64,000 nt of DNA from Fibrella rubiginis (GTDB lineage: Bacteria > Bacteroidota > Bacteroidia > Cytophagales > Spirosomataceae): positions 248,001 through 312,000 of the forward strand of contig NZ_JAFMYV010000001.1 of NCBI RefSeq assembly GCF_017353185.1, read 5' to 3'. The position numbers and the translations under genes were made by a program. The notes beneath the pieces are model-generated. The model did no database searches, was not told where the DNA came from, and saw nothing but the letters and a program-made list of their open reading frames with translations. Of this stretch, positions 18,255-26,184 are shown piece after piece; the first letter of the stretch is position 1, and each line of letters begins with the position of its first letter.

Positions 18255-18941
18255 GTGCAAGACAACATCGCCGTCGAACTGGTCAGCGTAACCAAATCGT
18301 TTACGCTGGCTTCTGGTCCTTTTCGGGCCTTAACAGCCATCACAGTCCGTATACCGGCGGGGCAACTCGTAGCCGTGACCGGCAAATCGGGCAGTGGCAA
18401 ATCCACGCTGCTTAACCTGATCACGGGCATCGACAAACCCTCGGAAGGGAGCGTGTCGGTCAACGGTATTCGTATCGACCGGCTGTCGGAGCGGGCGCTG
18501 GCCTCGTGGCGGGGGCGGACGGTGGGGGTGGTATTCCAGTTTTTCCAGTTGCTGCCCACCCTCACCATCCTGGAAAATGTGCTGTTGCCGATGGACTTCT
18601 GCCAGACCTACCCCCGCCACGAGCGGAAACAGCGTGCCCTGCAATTGCTGGAGCAGGTAGGCATTGGTGATCAGGCTAATAAACTGCCGTCGGCGTTGTC
18701 GGGAGGGCAGCAACAACGAGCGGCCATTGCCAGGGCTTTGGCCAACGACCCGCCCATTCTGGTGGCCGATGAACCTACCGGCAACCTTGATTCGCAAACG
18801 GCAACGGCCATTTTTCAGCTGTTTCAGGCCCTGGCCCTGGCTGGCAAGACCGTCATTGTGGTCACCCACGAAAAAGAGTTTGCCACCTGGTTTGAACATA
18901 CCATTGCCCTTACCGACGGGGCTATTATGGGCGATCAGTAA
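18255..18941 (+). CDS. ABC transporter ATP-binding protein (LolD/MacB-like)
   Basis: 228 residues, starting at a GTG (18255). The ATPase signatures are complete: Walker A GKSGSGKST (43-51), signature LSGGQQQRAAIARAL, Walker B ILVADEPTG and the switch histidine in VVTHEKE. The sequence is of the LolD/MacB/FtsE type that works with FtsX-domain permeases, and such a permease follows 46 nt downstream. The pair would move lipids or lipoproteins, expel small molecules or transmit force across the envelope. No membrane-fusion (HlyD-like) gene is adjacent, so an export pump like MacAB is less certain. Confidence 0.92.
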   Translation: MQDNIAVELVSVTKSFTLASGPFRALTAITVRIPAGQLVAVTGKSGSGKSTLLNLITGIDKPSEGSVSVNGIRIDRLSERALASWRGRTVGVVFQFFQLLPTLTILENVLLPMDFCQTYPRHERKQRALQLLEQVGIGDQANKLPSALSGGQQQRAAIARALANDPPILVADEPTGNLDSQTATAIFQLFQALALAGKTVIVVTHEKEFATWFEHTIALTDGAIMGDQ

Positions 18942-18987
18942 GCTGCCATTGACAACCAAAACAAGACTAAGTCAACCAACACTTTTC

Positions 18988-21387
18988 ATGCAAACGTTCT
19001 ACCTAAAAGTCCTGCGCGACGTAACAACCGACTATGCCCGGAGCCTGACGCTGGTGCTGGCTATTGCCCTTGGCGTAAGTGCTATCGGGGCCATTTTGGG
19101 AGGCTACGCCGTAGTGAGCCGGGAAATGACCGTCAACTACGGCAGCACACGTCCCGCCGCCGCCACCATCGAACTGGAAGGCGACATCACCCGTGCACTG
19201 GTCGACAGCGTCAGGGCACTGCCCAATATTGAAACCGCCGCCCGCCGTACCACGCTGACTGCCCGCATGCGCGTTCAGAACAGGTGGTATCCCATGCTGC
19301 TCTTCGTAGTCGACGATATGAACGACCACACCATCAGCACGGTACGGCTCTTATCGGGTCGCGCAGAACCGCCCGCCGGCACCATGCTGGTTGAGCGAAC
19401 GGCCCTGGCCATTATGCAGGCCCGCGAAGGGGAACGCATGTTCGTAAAAACAGCCAACGGGCCACTCACTCCTCTCCGGATTGTGGGCACGGTACATGAC
19501 CCTGCACTGGCCCCGGCCGCGCAGGAGCAGGCGGGCTATGGCTACATTACGCTGACCACGCTACATAGCCTGGGCGAGAAACAGGGGTTCGACCAGATCA
19601 AACTCAGGTTCGTAACCGGTGGTGAGTCGGCAGAAACGATTACGAAACAGGCCGAAACCGTGGCTACCTGGCTGGCGCAGCGGGGCCATGCCGTTCACGA
19701 AATTCAGGTACCACCGCCCAACCGACATCCCCACCAAAGCCAGATGACCACTATGCTGTCTATCTTCATCGTGTTCAGCTTTCTGGTGCTGCTGCTGGCA
19801 TCCATACTGGTGTCGGTATCGGTAGCCACGCTCATGGTGAAGCAGGTGCGGCAAATTGGTATCATGAAAACCATTGGGGCGGGTTCGGGACAGATTGCCG
19901 GGCTGTATTTGCTTCAGATCGGGCTGTATTGCCTGGCCGCGCTGGTGGTTGGCATCCCGCTAAGCCGGGTAGGGGCCTCGGTGCTGGCCACGCGAGTCGG
20001 TACGCTGCTTAACCTCGATCTGACTAACCCGTCTGTGCCGGGCTGGGTCGCGGGGGTACAGGTGGTCACGGGTCTGTTGCTGCCCCTGCTGGCGGTGCTG
20101 TTTCCGGTGGTGCGGGGAAGCCGCCTGTCGGTCCGCAAAGCACTCGATAACGTGGGCGTATCGTCTGCCAAGGTTAGGCCCATGGGGTGGATCAACCGTC
20201 TGGGTACCTGGTTGTCGCTGAGCGAAACCGTCCGGCTGTCGGTGCGGAACGTATTTCGGCAGCAGGCCCGGCTGATCATGACGCTGGGTCTGCTGGCCGC
20301 TGGTGGCGCTATGTTCATGACCGCCTTAAACGTATCGGCGGCCTGGGACAAATCACTGGCGCAGATTTACGCCCAGCGTCTTTTCGACCTGGAAATCAGG
20401 CTTGGTCAGCCCCTGTCGCCCGCTACGCTGGCGCAGCTCCGGGCTGTTGAAGGGGTCAATACGGTAGAAGCAGGGGCCTTGGCTCCGGTCAGTTTCGCCA
20501 GCAATGGCCCTTACACCATCAGCCACGCGTATCCCGACAAAGGCCATGGTAGCTTTAAACTACAGGCGCTCTCATTGCCTGCCCGGTTGCTGCGGCCCAC
20601 GCTGACGGCCGGGCGCTGGCTCAGCCAGCCGGGGGCTATGGATGTGGTACTGAATCAGTCGGCGCGGAGGGCGGGCACCAAATCCGGCGACCTGATTGTG
20701 TTGTCGGTGGGCCGAAAAAAGAGTACCTGGCGGGTAGTTGGCTTTGCCGAAGATGTTGGCTCACCCGCCACCGCCTACGTCAGCGCCGGGGCTTTCGCCC
20801 GCGCCACCCTTCCCACCGATCGTACGTACCTGCTTCGTATTGCCTTTGCCAACCGCGACCGAGCCTATACGACCGACAGGATTCGAATGGTCGATGCCAT
20901 CCTGGCCCAGGCTAACGTGGTGGTGGTGTCGAGTGTGCCGACCTGGCTGGTGAAGAACGCCGTGGGTGAACACATGAAAATTTTGGTCAACGCCCTGCTG
21001 GCCATGGCCGTTCTGATGGCCCTGGTGGGGTCGCTGGCCTTGTTTTCTACCATGAGCCTAAACGTACTGGAGCGCACCCGCGAGATCGGCGTGATGCGGG
21101 CCATTGGCGCCACGCCCGCCACCGTCAACGCGCTGATTGTCTGGGAGGGGCTGATCATTGGCTTCCTGAGCTTCTTTGTGGCTTTCGCGGGGTCATTGTT
21201 GCTGTCATTTTATCTTGGTAGATCGGTGGGCAACATGTCGTTTCGTACGCCACTAAACCTGACCATTTCGCCGCTGGCAACGGGTGGTTGGGTGGTTATT
21301 CTGGTGGTTGGCTCCTACCTGGCCACGCTTTTCCCCGCCCGGCGAGCCAGCCGAATTACCACCCGCGAAGCCCTGGCTTATGAGTGA
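18988..21387 (+). CDS. ABC transporter permease with two FtsX domains
   Basis: 799 residues from the ATG at 18988 (MQTFYLKVLRDV); the open frame reaches back to 18664, but that part overlaps the ATPase gene. The layout is one N-terminal helix (about 20-42), a MacB-type periplasmic domain, a first FtsX block of three helices at about 250-390, a fourth helix at about 427-447, a second periplasmic domain, and a second FtsX block at about 670-795. In the second block, ERTREIGVMRAIGATPATV is the canonical FtsX helix-turn. With the upstream ATPase it forms a two-gene transporter; the substrate is not evident. Confidence 0.9.
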   Translation: MQTFYLKVLRDVTTDYARSLTLVLAIALGVSAIGAILGGYAVVSREMTVNYGSTRPAAATIELEGDITRALVDSVRALPNIETAARRTTLTARMRVQNRWYPMLLFVVDDMNDHTISTVRLLSGRAEPPAGTMLVERTALAIMQAREGERMFVKTANGPLTPLRIVGTVHDPALAPAAQEQAGYGYITLTTLHSLGEKQGFDQIKLRFVTGGESAETITKQAETVATWLAQRGHAVHEIQVPPPNRHPHQSQMTTMLSIFIVFSFLVLLLASILVSVSVATLMVKQVRQIGIMKTIGAGSGQIAGLYLLQIGLYCLAALVVGIPLSRVGASVLATRVGTLLNLDLTNPSVPGWVAGVQVVTGLLLPLLAVLFPVVRGSRLSVRKALDNVGVSSAKVRPMGWINRLGTWLSLSETVRLSVRNVFRQQARLIMTLGLLAAGGAMFMTALNVSAAWDKSLAQIYAQRLFDLEIRLGQPLSPATLAQLRAVEGVNTVEAGALAPVSFASNGPYTISHAYPDKGHGSFKLQALSLPARLLRPTLTAGRWLSQPGAMDVVLNQSARRAGTKSGDLIVLSVGRKKSTWRVVGFAEDVGSPATAYVSAGAFARATLPTDRTYLLRIAFANRDRAYTTDRIRMVDAILAQANVVVVSSVPTWLVKNAVGEHMKILVNALLAMAVLMALVGSLALFSTMSLNVLERTREIGVMRAIGATPATVNALIVWEGLIIGFLSFFVAFAGSLLLSFYLGRSVGNMSFRTPLNLTISPLATGGWVVILVVGSYLATLFPARRASRITTREALAYE

Positions 21388-21537
21388 CGGCTTTGCAACA
21401 AGCGCCGTAGGTCTACCACAAACAGCTAGCACTTACGGCACGCAACGAATACGGTGCAGCCTGCTTGGCTACCGACACCGTGCTGTTGAATCCCTACGGG
21501 ATAACGGGCGGCCATCAGGGTAATGTTGATACGCTCC

Positions 21538-22887
21538 TTACCCCTCAATGCCATACTCCGCCATCTTCCGGTACAACGTCGTTAGCCCAATGCCCAGCAG
21601 CTTGGCGGCTTCGGGTTTGTGGCCGTTGGTGTGGATGATGACCCGGCGGATGTGTGCTTTCTCGACCGTGGCCAGGTCCAGAGCGGTTTCGTCCAGCAGT
21701 GACGATTGCAGGTCGAAGGGGAGGGTGCTGGGGGTGAGTTCGGTGGTGCCATTGGGGCGGGTGTCGGCCAGAATTACGGCGCGTTCAATCACGTTCTTTA
21801 GCTCCCGAATATTGCCTTTCCAGGGGTGCTGTTGCAGTTTTTGCACAAAAGCCGGACTCAACTGCACGTCGCGCCTGCCGATTTTGGCGGCGGCCTGCCG
21901 GGCAAATTGAGTAGCCAGATCGGGGATGTCGTCGCGGCGGTCGCGGAGGGGGGGCAGTTCGATAGAAAACACCGACAATCGGTAATACAGGTCAAGCCGA
22001 AAATGGCCCGCGTGGGCTTCCTGCTCCAGCCCCCGGTTGGTGGCGGCGATAACCCGCACGTCGGTTTTGGTGGGTTTGGTGTCGCCCACGCGCAGAAACT
22101 CATGGGTCTCCAGCACACGCAGCAGCTTGGCCTGCAAATCGAGCGGCATTTCGCCGATCTCGTCCAGAAAAATCGTGCCCCGGTCGGCTTCGGCAAACAG
22201 CCCTTTCTGGTCGCGGCTGGCCCCGGTAAACGCCCCGGCGCGGTGACCGAACAACTCGCTTTCCAGGATGTCTTTGCCCAGCGCCCCGCAGTTGATAGCC
22301 ACAAACGACTGCGCCTTGCGGGGGCTGGCCTGGTGAATGGCCTGCGCGAATACCTCCTTGCCCGTGCCGGTTTCGCCGGTGAGCAGCACGGTAGTATCGG
22401 TGGCTGCCACGCGGCGGGCCAAATCCACGGCCTGCTGCACGGTCTTCGAATGCCCTACGATGCTCTCGAAGCCCAGCCGCTGACTCATCTGCGCCTCCAA
22501 CTGCCTGATCCTGAATTGTAAATTAGCCTTCTCCACTGCCCGGCTCACCAGCGGGATGATGCGGTCGTTGTCGTCGCCTTTGGTGATATAGTCGAAGGCG
22601 CCGTTTTTGATGGCCGTTACCCCGTCGGCGATGGTGCCGTAGGCGGTGAGCACAATCACCTCCGTGGCGGGGTACAGCTGCTTGATCTGGGCGGTGAGTT
22701 CAATGCCGTTTTTGTCGGGCAGTTTCACGTCGCTGATCACCAGCTGAACGGCCTCACGCTCCAGGATTTTCAGACCCGCGCGGCCATTTTCGGCTTCCAG
22801 CATGGTGTAGCCTTCCAGTTGCAGAATCCGGGCCAGCAACTGCCGCAGCCGGGGTTCGTCGTCGATGAGGAGAATGGTAGCAGGCAT
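21538..22887 (-). CDS. NtrC-family sigma-54-dependent response regulator
   Basis: 449 residues in the standard three-part order. A receiver domain (1-120) has phospho-acceptor Asp53 in [11 protein letters not shown]. An AAA+ activator domain (about 145-385) has Walker A GETGTGKE, the sigma-54 contact loop GAFTGA, and Walker [14 protein letters not shown]-terminal Fis-type helix-turn-helix ([25 protein letters not shown]) ends the protein. It activates sigma-54 promoters after phosphorylation. No histidine kinase gene is adjacent on either side, which is unusual for this class. It is 17 nt downstream of the MFS gene on the same strand, so the two may be one transcript. It is convergent with the ABC permease; the 150 nt between them show no clear terminator. 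Confidence 0.93.
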   Translation of the reverse strand: MPATILLIDDEPRLRQLLARILQLEGYTMLEAENGRAGLKILEREAVQLVISDVKLPDKNGIELTAQIKQLYPATEVIVLTAYGTIADGVTAIKNGAFDYITKGDDNDRIIPLVSRAVEKANLQFRIRQLEAQMSQRLGFESIVGHSKTVQQAVDLARRVAATDTTVLLTGETGTGKEVFAQAIHQASPRKAQSFVAINCGALGKDILESELFGHRAGAFTGASRDQKGLFAEADRGTIFLDEIGEMPLDLQAKLLRVLETHEFLRVGDTKPTKTDVRVIAATNRGLEQEAHAGHFRLDLYYRLSVFSIELPPLRDRRDDIPDLATQFARQAAAKIGRRDVQLSPAFVQKLQQHPWKGNIRELKNVIERAVILADTRPNGTTELTPSTLPFDLQSSLLDETALDLATVEKAHIRRVIIHTNGHKPEAAKLLGIGLTTLYRKMAEYGIEG

Positions 22888-22904
22888 ACTATCGTAGACC
22901 AGGT

Positions 22905-24149
22905 TTACGCCTTTACCGCGTCGCTGATGGCTTCACGGTTGATAAATCGGTTGAAGTAGAGCCAGCCAACCACCACCATCGCGCCTGCAATGACCAGCGG
23001 CAAACTGAGGCTGATGGTTTCGATGTAGCCCGCAATGACGGGCGGGATGGCAAACGCTGCCGACAGCACCGACTGGTTGATACCCAACGTGCGACCCTGC
23101 CCTTCATCTCCCGCGCTGGCCGAGACAAGGGTAGTGGCGTTGGGAGAAGTAAGTCCCTGGAAAAGAGCCATGAGCGGAGCCACCAGAAAGATTTGCCACG
23201 ACTGCTGCGGCAGCAAAAAGCACCATAATGCCACCGCCAGGCCCAGTACGCTTACCCGCAAAATCTGCTGCGGCGTATACCGACTCGCCACGCGCCGCAC
23301 CACCAGCCCCTGCATCAAGGCAATGCAAAGCCCCACAAAACCGAAATAGCGGCCAATGTGTACCTGATCAAAATCGAAGCGTTTGACGAGGTACACCGAG
23401 AAGAACTGGGTGTAGAAATTGAAGCCGAGCGCGTAGAAAAACACCCCGGCAAACAGCACCCGCAGCCGTGGGTTGGCAAAGGCTTCGCCAATGTTGCGGA
23501 AGCCCGTAAGCGGTGTGATGGGCCGCATAATGGGCGTTGCCAGCGTTTCGCGGAAGGTGGTCATCACCATAATGATGTTGATCACAGCCAGGCCCGCTGC
23601 CGCATAAAAAGGCGTGGAGAAGTCGAACCACGACACCGTTTTGGGATTCGAGAGTTCACCGCCGAGCGTGGGGCCGATGATAAACCCGATGCCAAATGCT
23701 ACGCCGATCAGCCCGAAATTCTTTGTCCGTGAACTCACGTCGCTCACATCCGCAATGGCCGACTGAATAATGGCGATGTTACCCCCGCCGATGCCGTAGA
23801 CAATGCGGCTGAGAAAGAGCATCCACAGCGCCTGGGTCTGGATGCCGACGGCGAAAATAAGGTAGCCCGTGATGGTCAGCACCAGCGAAAACAGGAGCAT
23901 GGGTTTGCGCCCGTACCGGTCCGACAGCGCACCGAGCAGCGGCCCGCCAATGAACCCCGCTACCGAAAACGACGCCAGCAGATAGCCCAGCAAAATGGTG
24001 CGCTGGTCGATGCTGTAGCTGGCGGGCAAAAACCCCGAACTGGCCCGCAATAGCAGCGGCGTAATGGTGGGTGTAGCAATACCAACGCCCACCACGTCGA
24101 TAAACACGGTGAGAAAAATGGTGGCGAGGGGGAGGCGATTGGAGGACAT
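22905..24149 (-). CDS. Major facilitator transporter (DHA1/TetA-like)
   Basis: 414 residues, about twelve membrane helices. Motif A of the superfamily is present between helices 2 and 3 (GALSDRYGRKPM), and a DVS-rich motif and GIGGGNIAI in helix 4 resemble the proton-driven drug exporters of the TetA group. The likely role is H+-coupled export of a small molecule; the substrate is unknown. It is followed at 17 nt by the NtrC-type regulator. Upstream, a 60-bp-arm inverted repeat (24166-24320) starts 17 nt before the ATG and separates it from mazG. Confidence 0.88.
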   Translation of the reverse strand: MSSNRLPLATIFLTVFIDVVGVGIATPTITPLLLRASSGFLPASYSIDQRTILLGYLLASFSVAGFIGGPLLGALSDRYGRKPMLLFSLVLTITGYLIFAVGIQTQALWMLFLSRIVYGIGGGNIAIIQSAIADVSDVSSRTKNFGLIGVAFGIGFIIGPTLGGELSNPKTVSWFDFSTPFYAAAGLAVINIIMVMTTFRETLATPIMRPITPLTGFRNIGEAFANPRLRVLFAGVFFYALGFNFYTQFFSVYLVKRFDFDQVHIGRYFGFVGLCIALMQGLVVRRVASRYTPQQILRVSVLGLAVALWCFLLPQQSWQIFLVAPLMALFQGLTSPNATTLVSASAGDEGQGRTLGINQSVLSAAFAIPPVIAGYIETISLSLPLVIAGAMVVVGWLYFNRFINREAISDAVKA

Positions 24150-24165
24150 AAAAAAGGAGTAGTAA

Positions 24166-24320
24166 CTGTGGCTTCGCGCTACGTGCCCTTCGACTGGGCG
24201 TCCCCGACAAGCTCAGGGTGACAGGAAACTTGAATCTACTCTTGAAGATAAATCTATTTCCCTGTCACCCTGAGCTTGTCGGGGACGCCCAGTCGAAGGG
24301 CACGTAGCGCGAAGCCACAG
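24166..24320. repeat. Perfect inverted repeat, 60-bp arms (CCCTTCGACAAGCTCAGGGTGAC family, copy 2)
   Basis: Arms 24166-24225 and 24261-24320 are exact reverse complements over 60 bp, with a 35-nt loop. Compared with the copy at 8187, it has an extra ACTGGGCGTCCCC block inside the core, and that block is present in both arms. The loop shares ACTTGAATC and a GAAGAT segment with copy 1. It lies in the divergent region between the MFS gene and mazG. Confidence 0.97.
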
Positions 24321-24374
24321 TACGGCTGAAACTGCCATTCCTCAACCCGCTCTACCCCTGAAAGGTTAAATCTC

Positions 24375-24382
24375 TACCTTTG
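24375..24382 (+). promoter_or_regulatory. Possible -7 promoter element of mazG (TACCTTTG)
   Basis: TACCTTTG matches TAnnTTTG and ends only 4 nt before the mazG ATG (24387). Transcription from it would begin at or just inside the start codon, giving a leaderless or nearly leaderless mRNA. The same spacing occurs at 33682. No clear -33 element is visible. Confidence 0.45.
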
Positions 24383-24386
24383 TTAT

Positions 24387-25220
24387 ATGACTTTTGATCA
24401 ACTGCCCGCCCGCCGTCAGGAGCAACTGATGGCGTTTAATCGCCTGCTCACCATCATGGACGAGCTACGCGAACAGTGCCCCTGGGATCGGAAACAGACC
24501 ATGGAAACGCTTCGCCACCTCACCATCGAGGAGACCTACGAACTCTCGGACGCGATTCTGGAAGGCAACCGTAGCGAGATCAAAAAGGAAATCGGCGACT
24601 TGATGCTGCACATGGTTTTCTACAGCAAAATCGGTTCGGAAGCCCCAGAAAACGACCCGCAACGATTTGACGTGGCCGACGTGCTCAACGGCATTTCCGA
24701 CAAGCTCATCAGCCGTCACCCGCACATCTATGGCGACGTTAACGGCAACAAAGTGGTAGCTGATACCGAAGAGAAAGTAAAGGCCAACTGGGAGCAGTTG
24801 AAGCTGAAAGAAGGCAACAAATCGGTGCTGGGTGGGGTGCCGCAATCGCTGCCGGCGCTGGTGAAAGCCATGCGCATACAAGAAAAAGCCCGCGGTGCCG
24901 GGTTCGACTGGGACGAGCCGGCGCAGGTGTGGGCCAAGGTAGAGGAAGAGATGCAGGAGTTTCAGGCGGAATACAACGCCGATGGTGGGGCCATTGACGA
25001 GGCTCGTGCTGAAGGCGAATTCGGCGACCTGCTGTTCTCGCTGGTGAACTACGCCCGGTTCATGAACCTCAACCCCGAAACGGCTTTGGAGCGCACCAAC
25101 AAGAAGTTTATCAAGCGATTCCAGTACCTCGAAGACCGCGCCCGCGCCAACGGTCAGGTTCTTCACGAAATGACCCTCGCCGAAATGGATGTGTACTGGG
25201 AGGAAGCGAAACGAGTTTAA
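24387..25220 (+). CDS. mazG: Nucleoside triphosphate pyrophosphohydrolase MazG
   Basis: 277 residues with two MazG domains. The first (about 25-105) has CPWDRKQTMETLRHLTIEE and the metal-binding EEIYE..D-type helices (EETYELSDAI, EIGDLML). The second (about 165-245) repeats the pattern with EFGDLLFSLVN. MazG hydrolyses (d)NTPs to monophosphate and pyrophosphate, clearing non-canonical nucleotides and influencing ppGpp levels in E. coli. It is a stand-alone gene between two long hairpins (24166-24320 and 25236-25399). Confidence 0.95.
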   Translation: MTFDQLPARRQEQLMAFNRLLTIMDELREQCPWDRKQTMETLRHLTIEETYELSDAILEGNRSEIKKEIGDLMLHMVFYSKIGSEAPENDPQRFDVADVLNGISDKLISRHPHIYGDVNGNKVVADTEEKVKANWEQLKLKEGNKSVLGGVPQSLPALVKAMRIQEKARGAGFDWDEPAQVWAKVEEEMQEFQAEYNADGGAIDEARAEGEFGDLLFSLVNYARFMNLNPETALERTNKKFIKRFQYLEDRARANGQVLHEMTLAEMDVYWEEAKRV

Positions 25221-25235
25221 GGTTCAATGTCTAAG

Positions 25236-25399
25236 GTTTAAGGTTGCTAGGCGCTGTAGGCTCCGCGCTAGTCGCCCTTCGACAAGCTCAGGGTGACAGG
25301 CAAATAAGATAGGTTCTTGACTTGACTCAAGGTCGTTGTCACCCTGAGCCTGTCGAAGGGCGACTAGCGCGGAGCCTACAGCGCCTAGCAACGTTAAAC
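25236..25399. repeat. Long inverted repeat, 63-bp arms (CCCTTCGACAAGCTCAGGGTGAC family, copy 3) overlapping a gene end
   Basis: Arms 25236-25298 and 25337-25399 pair at 61 of 63 positions around a 38-nt loop. The core is the same as in copies 1 and 2, while the outer word (CTAGGCGCTGTAGGCTCCGCG) is specific to this copy and present in both arms. The right arm runs into the SGNH hydrolase gene and supplies its stop codon. It separates two convergent genes, so a bidirectional terminator role is plausible. Confidence 0.95.
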
Positions 25400-26097
25400 T
25401 CCCTTCTCACCGCCTCCGCCCATTGCTTCATCTGTTTGCCGGAATAATGGAGACCGTCGGGGGCAAATTGAGTAGCGTCTCCGGCGGCAGCGCGGGTTAG
25501 GGGCGTTATGTCGATGAAGGTTACTTTGTGCTGGTTACACACCTGTTTGGCAGCGGCGTTGAACCGGTCGATTTGCTGACCAATGGCAACCGGATCGCGG
25601 TCTTTGGCGAAAGGCGACGCCCCCCAGTCGGGGATAGAAAGCACCATTACGTGCTCAGGACGGCCTTTGGCGAAACGGATGGCCGTTTGCAGCAACCCCG
25701 TAAACTCCGTTTTATAACGGTCTAACTCCTGCCCCCGGTACTGGTTATTAACGCCGATCAACAACGAAACAAGGTCGTATGAATTGGTATTGCCCGATGC
25801 GGCGATGGCCTCGGCAAGTTCGGCGGTGGTCCAGCCGGTTTTAGCAATAATGTCGGGGTTAGCCAGGTCAATGCCTTTTGCACGGGCCAGGCGGGCAAAC
25901 TGAACGGGCCAGCGGTCGGCTTCGGGCACGCTTTCGCCAATGGTGTAGGAGTCGCCGAGAGCGAGAAAATGGCGGCTACCGGCGTTAGTGGGCGTGGTCA
26001 TCTGAACAGACGGTTTTGGTTGAGTGCAGGCTAGGGTGAGCAGCAGACCGAGGGTGCCGAGGCAGGCGGTTGCTGTGTTGGCTAAGTGATGCAGCAT
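25339..26097 (-). CDS. SGNH/GDSL-family hydrolase lipoprotein with a repeat-derived tail
   Basis: 252 residues. The N-terminus has a lipoprotein signal with Cys24 (LLLTLACTQ). An SGNH hydrolase fold follows: block I FLALGDSYTIGE with nucleophile Ser50, block III-like LIGVNN, and a terminal DGLHYSG holding the Asp and His of the triad. Such enzymes remove acyl or acetyl groups from lipids or polysaccharides; the substrate is open. The last 16 residues (ARRCRLRASRPSTGSG) and the stop codon are read from the right arm of the inverted repeat 25236-25399, so the original C-terminus was probably near AVRREFN. It is convergent with mazG. Confidence 0.88.
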   Translation of the reverse strand: MLHHLANTATACLGTLGLLLTLACTQPKPSVQMTTPTNAGSRHFLALGDSYTIGESVPEADRWPVQFARLARAKGIDLANPDIIAKTGWTTAELAEAIAASGNTNSYDLVSLLIGVNNQYRGQELDRYKTEFTGLLQTAIRFAKGRPEHVMVLSIPDWGASPFAKDRDPVAIGQQIDRFNAAAKQVCNQHKVTFIDITPLTRAAAGDATQFAPDGLHYSGKQMKQWAEAVRREFNVARRCRLRASRPSTGSG

Positions 26098-26184
26098 AGG
26101 GTGGTTGTTTCTGCTAACTTACGGCGAAACGGACATTGGTAGCTAGCCGTACGTCAAACCTATACCTCCATAAAACCATCCCCT

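Noticed and set aside
18664..18987. 108-codon extension of the FtsX permease
   Set aside because: It runs out of frame through the ABC ATPase coding sequence and has no protein-like features.
21388..21537. Small gene or RNA between the ABC permease and the NtrC-type gene
   Set aside because: No conserved-looking frame, hairpin with T-run or tRNA-like fold could be seen in these 150 nt.
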